NCBI GenBank assembly: GCA_017616015.1
Contig: JAFZYY010000001.1
Location: 186,001-250,000, forward strand
Source of the DNA: Alphaproteobacteria bacterium
GTDB lineage: Bacteria; Pseudomonadota; Alphaproteobacteria; CAAGCB01; CAG-977
Length of the DNA: 64,000 bases
Direction: 5' to 3'
Numbering within the stretch: the first letter of the stretch is position 1; each line of letters starts with the position of its first letter. The translations under genes and the position numbers were made by a program. Below are positions 58,667 to 64,000 of the stretch, in pieces. The notes below the pieces were generated by a model. That model was not told the DNA's origin and searched no databases. It worked only from the letters and a program-made list of their open reading frames with translations.

Positions 58667-60053
58667 TCAGGAACTTATTGATTTCTTCCGTAACTTTTTT
58701 AGCGTCGCCCAGCAACATCATCGTATTGGGCGCATAGAAAACAGGGTTGTCTATGCCGGCATATCCCGTTCCTTTTAAAGAACGCTTGACGACGATGATG
58801 TTGCGCGCTTTTTCGACGTCCAAAACGGGCATACCGTAAATCGGGCTGGAAGAATCCGTTTTGGCCAACGGATTCGTCACGTCGTTCGCGCCGATAATAT
58901 AGACGACGTCCGCATCGGAAAATTCCCCGTTAATGTCGTCCATTTCAAACACGTCTTCGTAAGGGATTTTCGCTTCCGCCAGCAAAACGTTCATGTGGCC
59001 GGGCATGCGTCCCGCGACGGGGTGAATGGCGTATTTGACGATTGCGCCTTTCTTTTTCAGGATAGCGGCCATTTCTTCTAAAGCAAACTGTGATTGAGCA
59101 ACCGCCATGCCATATCCCGGAACAATAATGACTTTCTGCGCGTTTTCCAACAAAACGGCGGCGTCTTCCGCCGAACCGATATTGGCTGTTTTTGCCGTGT
59201 CGTCGGCCGCGCCGGCCGCGCCGGCTTTTCCGCCGCCGCCCAGCAGGACGTTAATGATAGAGCGATTCATCGCTTTGCACATAATATAAGAAAGTATCGC
59301 GCCCGAAGAACCGACCAGAGCGCCGGTGATGACCAGCAGACTGTTTCTTAATGTGAAGCCGATGCCGGCCGCCGCCCACCCGGAATAAGAGTTCAGCATC
59401 GAGATGACGACGGGCATATCCGCGCCGCCGACCGGCAGAATCAGCAGAAATCCCAAAGCGAACGACAAAAGCGTCAAGAGCAGGAACGCGAACGTCGATT
59501 CCGTTTTTGCAAAAAGAACCAGCAACGCAATGATAACGACGGCCAGAAGGGCGTTTAATAACGTTTGCCCCTTAAATCTGAACGGTTTGCCGGGCAGAAG
59601 GCCTTGCAGTTTGGAAAAAGCGATAACCGATCCGGAAAACGTGATTGCGCCGATCGCCACGCCCAAAGACATTTCGATCAAACTGGACAAAGCGATATGT
59701 CCCGGAGTTCCGATGCCGTAAGCGGCCGGAGACAGAAAAGACGCCCAGGCGACAAAAACGGCGGCCAGACCGACAAGGCTGTGAAAAGCCGCTACCAGTT
59801 GGGGCAGAGCGGTCATGGCGATTCGTCTGGCGATAATCAGACCGACGATGCCGCCCAGAACAATGGCGACAACAATAAAACCAAAAGCGGAAACCGCCGG
59901 CAGACACAAAGTGGCGGCTACGGCGATAATCATGCCGATAATGCCGGACCAGTTGCCTTTGATCGCCGTTTTCGGGGAAGATAAGCCTCTGAGTGAAAAG
60001 ATAAAACAGACGGCTGAAATCAGATAAAGAAAAGCGCTGTAATTCGTAGTCAT
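58662..60053 (-). CDS. pntB: Proton-translocating NAD(P) transhydrogenase subunit beta
   Basis: PntB is the membrane and NADP-binding subunit that couples proton entry to NADH-to-NADP hydride transfer. The 463-residue protein has about nine transmembrane helices. GGADMPVVISMLNSYSGWAAAGIGF is in the membrane part, and the C-terminal NADP domain shows VIIVPGYGMAVAQSQ, HPVAGRMPGHMNVLLAEA and GANDVTNPLAK. Its ATG is 4 bases after the stop of pntAB, giving operon pntAA-pntAB-pntB. Confidence 0.97.
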   Translation of the reverse strand: MTTNYSAFLYLISAVCFIFSLRGLSSPKTAIKGNWSGIIGMIIAVAATLCLPAVSAFGFIVVAIVLGGIVGLIIARRIAMTALPQLVAAFHSLVGLAAVFVAWASFLSPAAYGIGTPGHIALSSLIEMSLGVAIGAITFSGSVIAFSKLQGLLPGKPFRFKGQTLLNALLAVVIIALLVLFAKTESTFAFLLLTLLSFALGFLLILPVGGADMPVVISMLNSYSGWAAAGIGFTLRNSLLVITGALVGSSGAILSYIMCKAMNRSIINVLLGGGGKAGAAGAADDTAKTANIGSAEDAAVLLENAQKVIIVPGYGMAVAQSQFALEEMAAILKKKGAIVKYAIHPVAGRMPGHMNVLLAEAKIPYEDVFEMDDINGEFSDADVVYIIGANDVTNPLAKTDSSSPIYGMPVLDVEKARNIIVVKRSLKGTGYAGIDNPVFYAPNTMMLLGDAKKVTEEINKFLK

Positions 60054-60057
60054 GGTT

Positions 60058-60507
60058 TTATCCTTTTTTCTTTTTAAACAGAGCCAACATTCTTTCCGTT
60101 ACGGCGAAGCCTCCGAAAATATTGACGGAGGCCAGAAAAACGGCCAGAAATCCAAGTATTTTCGCCGCGGAAAAACCGGCTGGACCGGCCGCAATCAAAG
60201 CGCCGACGATAATGACCGACGAAACGGCGTTTGTGACCGACATCAGCGGAGAATGCAAAGCCGGCGTGACTTTCCATATAATATAGTATCCGACGAAGCA
60301 GGCCAGAACGAATACGGTCAGCAGGAACATGAATTCATTGTTACCTGCTGCCGGAGCCGCGTTCAGCGACAGACTGACCTGAGCGGATAAATCCTGTAAG
60401 TAATCCTGTGCTGTTTCAAGCGTTTGAGCCGCTTGAGCAATGTTCTGTGAAGCGGATTCCAATTCGCTTGAAAGTTGTTTTGTTAAAATAATGGCTGTTC
60501 CGGACAT
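60058..60507 (-). CDS. pntAB: NAD(P) transhydrogenase subunit alpha part 2
   Basis: The 149-residue protein is the membrane half of PntA, found as a separate subunit in Alphaproteobacteria. After a hydrophilic N-terminus predicted to be coiled coil, it has three helices with FVGYYIIWKVTPALHSPLMSVTNAVSSVIIVGAL and FLASVNIFGGFAVTERML. Its start overlaps the pntAA stop. Confidence 0.95.
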   Translation of the reverse strand: MSGTAIILTKQLSSELESASQNIAQAAQTLETAQDYLQDLSAQVSLSLNAAPAAGNNEFMFLLTVFVLACFVGYYIIWKVTPALHSPLMSVTNAVSSVIIVGALIAAGPAGFSAAKILGFLAVFLASVNIFGGFAVTERMLALFKKKKG

Positions 60508-61628
60508 TATTTGTTCTCCCCGATTAAAAGCTGTCCGTCTTTGGCAATACAGGACGCTTTGTAAATCTCGTCTTCAAAGTTGATATTGAGCGTTAATTTT
60601 TCCCGATCAATCATCGGCAGAATGAAATTATACAGGTTTTTGGCGAATAACGGACTGGCTGCCGCGCTTAATGCCGAAGCGGCGTTTGATTGCCCGAAAA
60701 TCGTTACTCCATACTGTGTTACGGATTTTCCGTAAACCGTTCCGTAACAGTTTCCGCCTTGTTCGGCGGCTAAGTCAAAAACAACGCTTCCGGATTTCAT
60801 CTGTTTCAGCATTTCTTCCGTGATTAACAGCGGAGCTTTCTTGCCCGGAATCAGAGCTGTCGTGATGATGATGTCTGTTTTCGGCATTACCGCCATTAAC
60901 GCTTCTTCCTGATTTTTCTTGGACTGTTCGTCTAATTCTTTGGCGTAACCTCCGGTTGTTTCCGCTTGTTCAATCTTTGCTGTTTCCAGGAACTTGGCGC
61001 CGAGGGATTCGACTTGTTCTTTAACAGCCGGACGGACGTCGAAAGCGGTGACGACGGCGCCCAGCCGTTTGGCTGTCGCAATCGCCTGAAGGCCGGCGAC
61101 GCCGGCGCCTAAAATCAATACCTGAGCCGGAGAAATCATTCCCGCCGCCGTCATCATCATCGGAACGGCTTTTTTATAAGCGGAAACGGCGTCGATAACG
61201 GCTTTGTAGCCCGCCAGATTGCTTTGGGAAGACAAAACGTCCATGTTCTGCGCACGGGAAATGCGCGGCAGAAATTCCATCGCAAAACAAGTAATTCCGG
61301 CTTTGGCGACAGCTTTAGCCGCCTTTAAATCAGCTCTGGCGTTCATCAGGCAGACCAGGCAGGAGCCTTTCGGCAAAGCCTTTATTTCCTCGTTGGAAGG
61401 CGGCAGAATTTTTAAGACGATGTCGGCTTTTTCAACCGTTGACGCAAAATCGTCGGCTAAAGCGGCGCCGGCTTCGCGATACATCTCGTCTGAAATTTCG
61501 GATTCCGCTCCCGCGTTTTTCTGCACGACAACGGAAACTCCCATCTCTGTCAGTTTTTTGACAGTGTCCTGAGAAGCGGCGACACGGTTTTCACCGCCGG
61601 CGCTTTCTTTGGGAATGGCTATTTTCAT
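60507..61628 (-). CDS. pntAA: NAD(P) transhydrogenase subunit alpha part 1
   Basis: The 373-residue NAD-binding subunit has GENRVAASQDTVKKL at the N-terminus and the AlaDH/PNT signature (AQVLILGAGVAGLQAIATAKRLGA, a GxGxxG NAD fold). VTAFDVRPAVKEQVESLGAKFL is typical of PntA. It is the first gene of the pnt operon, with AAGGAG before the ATG. Confidence 0.97.
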   Translation of the reverse strand: MKIAIPKESAGGENRVAASQDTVKKLTEMGVSVVVQKNAGAESEISDEMYREAGAALADDFASTVEKADIVLKILPPSNEEIKALPKGSCLVCLMNARADLKAAKAVAKAGITCFAMEFLPRISRAQNMDVLSSQSNLAGYKAVIDAVSAYKKAVPMMMTAAGMISPAQVLILGAGVAGLQAIATAKRLGAVVTAFDVRPAVKEQVESLGAKFLETAKIEQAETTGGYAKELDEQSKKNQEEALMAVMPKTDIIITTALIPGKKAPLLITEEMLKQMKSGSVVFDLAAEQGGNCYGTVYGKSVTQYGVTIFGQSNAASALSAAASPLFAKNLYNFILPMIDREKLTLNINFEDEIYKASCIAKDGQLLIGENK

Positions 61629-61670
61629 AAAAGCGTTCTCCTTGAAAGATATTTATATGGCAAAACTGTA

Positions 61671-62792
61671 TTAAGCGGGAAAATCCGCTATGGCAATATT
61701 ATTTTGACGTTCTTTTGCGGATCGTAGCGCGTTGAAGGCTCTGAGTAAAACAGAATCTATCGTGTCGTCTTGGTCCGTTTTGGACGCGATGCTGATGCTT
61801 GTCGTAACGGCGATTTTAACGTTATCGACCATTAAATCGGAACGCATGACTTCGTCCCGAATGCGCTCGGCAACGATTTTGGCGCCGTCCAACGGCGTTT
61901 CCGGCAATAATATCGCGAATTCGATGTCCGCCAGCCGTCCCAGATAATCCGAATCTCTGATCGAATTCTGGCAGGCCGTAACGGCGACGCGAATCGCTTC
62001 ATCGCCGAAAGCCGTTCCGTGTTCGGAGCTTAAAGCCTCGAAACGGTCGATCGTCATTAATAAAACGGACAGTTCGCGCTTATAGCGGCGGGCTCGCTTC
62101 ATTTCCTTGGCGCCGTCCTCTAAAAACTTCCGTCTGTTCAAAACGCCCGTAATCGGATCAACCACGGTCATCTGGCGCAATTCCTCTTCCATTTGTTTGC
62201 GAGCTGTGATGTCAAAACCGACGGAGCGGATTTCTTTGGGCTGACCGTCGGCGTCATAGATGATTCTGTTCGTCCACGAAATCCAGACTTTCCGACCATC
62301 TTTGCAGATGTTTTCGTTTTCGTTGTCGATATACAGACGCGGATTGTTCTGAATGCGGTAAATCAGGTTGCTCAAATCCTGACCGTGCGAATCTTTTGCG
62401 GGAACAAGTGTGCCGACGATGTTTTTCCCGACCATTTCGTTTTCTTCATAGCCGAAAAATTCGCGAGCGTAATCGTTAACGGACAGAATGTCGCCGTTTT
62501 TATCGATGCACAAAAACAGACTTTTCGTATTCGGAGAGGAATAAGGGTCAAGCTGGCGATGCTTTTCCTTTTTCATGTCCTCCAATTCTTTTTGCGAAGA
62601 AATGAGGTTGTTTTGCAATTCAACGACTTTGGCTTTCAACTCTTTTTCCTGCTGGCGATAGAACAGCAGTTTGTAAATGCCGAAAGCAACAACAACAATC
62701 AAAGCCGAAATTAAAAAAGTCAAAATCGGTATTTCTCTCTGCTGGGAAAGAAATCCGCCCGGATCGGCCGCCAAAGCTGTTTGTATGAACAT
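61671..62792 (-). CDS. PAS-GGDEF membrane protein with degenerate catalytic motif
   Basis: The start at 62792 follows GGAGG by five bases and is preferred to ATG 62807. The 373-residue protein has a short periplasmic N-terminus, one transmembrane helix (about 22-44), a coiled coil and a PAS domain (about 88-205; ENICKDGRKVWISWTNR). A GGDEF-type domain follows with the family opening DPITGVLNRRKF. The signature GG(D/E)EF is replaced by ADIEF (288-292), and the Asn in the metal/nucleotide motif is also changed (TIDRFEALSSEHGT). Diguanylate cyclase activity is unlikely; a c-di-GMP or GTP sensor or scaffold is possible. It lies between pnt and divergent sufB. Confidence 0.85.
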   Translation of the reverse strand: MFIQTALAADPGGFLSQQREIPILTFLISALIVVVAFGIYKLLFYRQQEKELKAKVVELQNNLISSQKELEDMKKEKHRQLDPYSSPNTKSLFLCIDKNGDILSVNDYAREFFGYEENEMVGKNIVGTLVPAKDSHGQDLSNLIYRIQNNPRLYIDNENENICKDGRKVWISWTNRIIYDADGQPKEIRSVGFDITARKQMEEELRQMTVVDPITGVLNRRKFLEDGAKEMKRARRYKRELSVLLMTIDRFEALSSEHGTAFGDEAIRVAVTACQNSIRDSDYLGRLADIEFAILLPETPLDGAKIVAERIRDEVMRSDLMVDNVKIAVTTSISIASKTDQDDTIDSVLLRAFNALRSAKERQNNIAIADFPA

Positions 62793-63020
62793 TGAGCCTC
62801 CGTTCATAGTCCGTCTGTATGTTGTTGAATTTTATCTCTTTTTAGAGCGATTCTGCAAACGCTTTTTTACACTTTTTTAATATTTTTGTAATTTTTGTCC
62901 GGCCTTGCAGATAAAAAGGGGTATTTCATTTGTTTGTCGGACGGGATATAAAACCGAATGAAAAAAGATTGTATCTCGATTGTGTTTTGGGTATTTTGAC
63001 CCTGTTTGTCGGAGGATAAA

Positions 63021-64000
63021 ATGACACAGGAAAAGATTTCCGCGCAGGACGCCGTTTCGGACACCTATCATTACGGGTTTGAAACGCAGATTTCGGCGGA
63101 AACCGCGCCAAAAGGGTTGAACGAGGACATTATCCGCTTTATTTCGGCTAAAAAGAAAGAGCCGGAATGGCTGTTGGAGTTTCGCTTGAAAGCGTACCGC
63201 CACTGGCTGACGATGAAAGAGCCGAAATGGGCGAAGGTCTCTTATCCGCCGATTGACTATCAGGACATTTATTATTATGCCGCGCCGACATCGGCGACAA
63301 CGCCTAAAAGCTTGGACGAGGTCGATCCCGAATTGTTGAAAACGTATGACAAGCTGGGCGTTCCTCTGCACGAGCGCGAAGTGTTGGCGGGCGTGGCGGT
63401 CGACGCCGTGTTCGACAGCGTTTCCGTCGCGACGACTTTCCGCGAAAAACTGGCAAGGCAAGGCATTATTTTCTGTTCGATTTCCGAAGCCGTGCAAAAC
63501 CACTCGGATTTGGTGCAAAAGTATCTGGGCTCGGTCGTGCCGTACACGGACAATTTCTTTGCGTGCTTAAATTCGGCGGTCTTTACGGACGGGACTTTCG
63601 TTTATATCCCGAAAGGCGTGCGCTGCCCGATGGATTTATCGACCTATTTCCGCATTAACGCGAAGAAATCCGGTCAGTTCGAGCGCACGATGATTATCGC
63701 GGACGATAACTCTTACGTCAGTTATCTGGAAGGCTGTACGGCGCCGCAACGTGACGAAAACCAGCTTCACGCGGCAATCGTCGAAATCATCGTGATGAAC
63801 GACGCCGAAGTCAAGTATTCCACCGTTCAGAACTGGTATCCGGGGGACAAGGACGGCAAGGGCGGTATCTATAACTTTGTGACGAAGCGCGGCCTGTGCA
63901 AAGGAGTGAACGCGAAACTGTCGTGGACGCAGGTCGAAACGGGCTCTGCGGTGACGTGGAAATATCCGTCCTGCGTTTTGATGGGCGACAATTCCCGGGG
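63021..64000 (+). CDS. sufB: Fe-S cluster assembly scaffold SufB, 3' end outside the window
   Basis: The frame opens at ATG 63021 after GGAGG and runs without stop to the window edge (326 codons visible). The sequence has the SufB features: [57 protein letters not shown], and [18 protein letters not shown]. SufB with SufC and SufD builds Fe-S clusters under stress or as the main pathway in many Alphaproteobacteria. The rest of the suf operon must lie to the right. Confidence 0.97.
   Translation, partial: MTQEKISAQDAVSDTYHYGFETQISAETAPKGLNEDIIRFISAKKKEPEWLLEFRLKAYRHWLTMKEPKWAKVSYPPIDYQDIYYYAAPTSATTPKSLDEVDPELLKTYDKLGVPLHEREVLAGVAVDAVFDSVSVATTFREKLARQGIIFCSISEAVQNHSDLVQKYLGSVVPYTDNFFACLNSAVFTDGTFVYIPKGVRCPMDLSTYFRINAKKSGQFERTMIIADDNSYVSYLEGCTAPQRDENQLHAAIVEIIVMNDAEVKYSTVQNWYPGDKDGKGGIYNFVTKRGLCKGVNAKLSWTQVETGSAVTWKYPSCVLMGDNSR

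Overview
The window looks like one continuous chromosomal stretch of an alphaproteobacterium. The clues are a PopZ-type polar organiser (SMEAILASIRNIL motif) between valS and a tolC gene, the block dgt-argS-SPOR-nagZ-M50 protease-tatABC-serS-surE, a PntA split into two subunits next to PntB, and general codon style. A HydF maturase for [FeFe]-hydrogenase points to an anaerobic or fermentative life. Many coding regions are rich in GAAAAA/GCC codons, and intergenic DNA is AT-rich. A host-associated (gut-type) lineage is plausible but not shown.

Layout. 1-3.0 kb: end of rmuC, queH, a small DUF2934-like protein with a Cys5 run and a Lys/Ala tail, and an orphan zeta-toxin-like kinase. 3.1-13.7 kb: an alpha-glucan operon glgE-mak-glgB-glgX-malQ, followed by a membrane metallophosphoesterase. 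14.9-22.5 kb: a coiled-coil membrane protein, a GT2 glycosyltransferase, rplM-rpsI, an APH-type kinase, a secreted protein, a 634-residue repeat-bearing unknown, a rhodanese lipoprotein and rpsU. 22.8-26.1 kb: three tandem paralogues of an HExxH metallopeptidase-like cytoplasmic protein. 26.2-35.9 kb: a cache-like secreted protein, valS, popZ, tolC, a pcm-like methyltransferase, tRNA-Cys, tRNA-Asn, SseB-like, CorC/HlyC-like and xth. 36.0-38.8 kb: three tandem paralogues of a secreted HELTH (HExxH) protein. 38.9-47.7 kb: the dgt-to-surE block, in which the site-2 protease and TatA lie in one uninterrupted frame. 47.7-53.3 kb: TPR protein, two small proteins, hydF, then a secreted unknown and a TolC-type lipoprotein with a C-terminal cadherin-like domain. 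53.3-58.5 kb: trpS and a four-copy tandem array of an unrecognised family with an HNH-like histidine pattern. Each copy has its own promoter and terminator. 58.6-64.0 kb: pntB/pntAB/pntAA, a PAS protein with a degenerate GGDEF domain, and the start of sufB.

How the genes work together. The glucan operon can phosphorylate maltose (Mak), polymerise maltose-1-phosphate (GlgE), branch (GlgB), debranch (GlgX) and disproportionate (MalQ). TreS, GlgA and GlgC are absent from the window, so the maltose may come from glucan turnover or uptake instead of trehalose. The Tat block supplies twin-arginine export. PntAB supplies NADPH, and SufB and HydF point to Fe-S and hydrogen metabolism.

The most unusual content is the tandem expansion of three unrelated small families: the cytoplasmic HExxH trio, the secreted HELTH trio and the four HNH-like genes. 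In the last array the whole unit (upstream hairpin, promoter, gene, ATCTCCG terminator) has been duplicated, apparently starting next to pntB. The promoters keep an exact 16-bp spacer.
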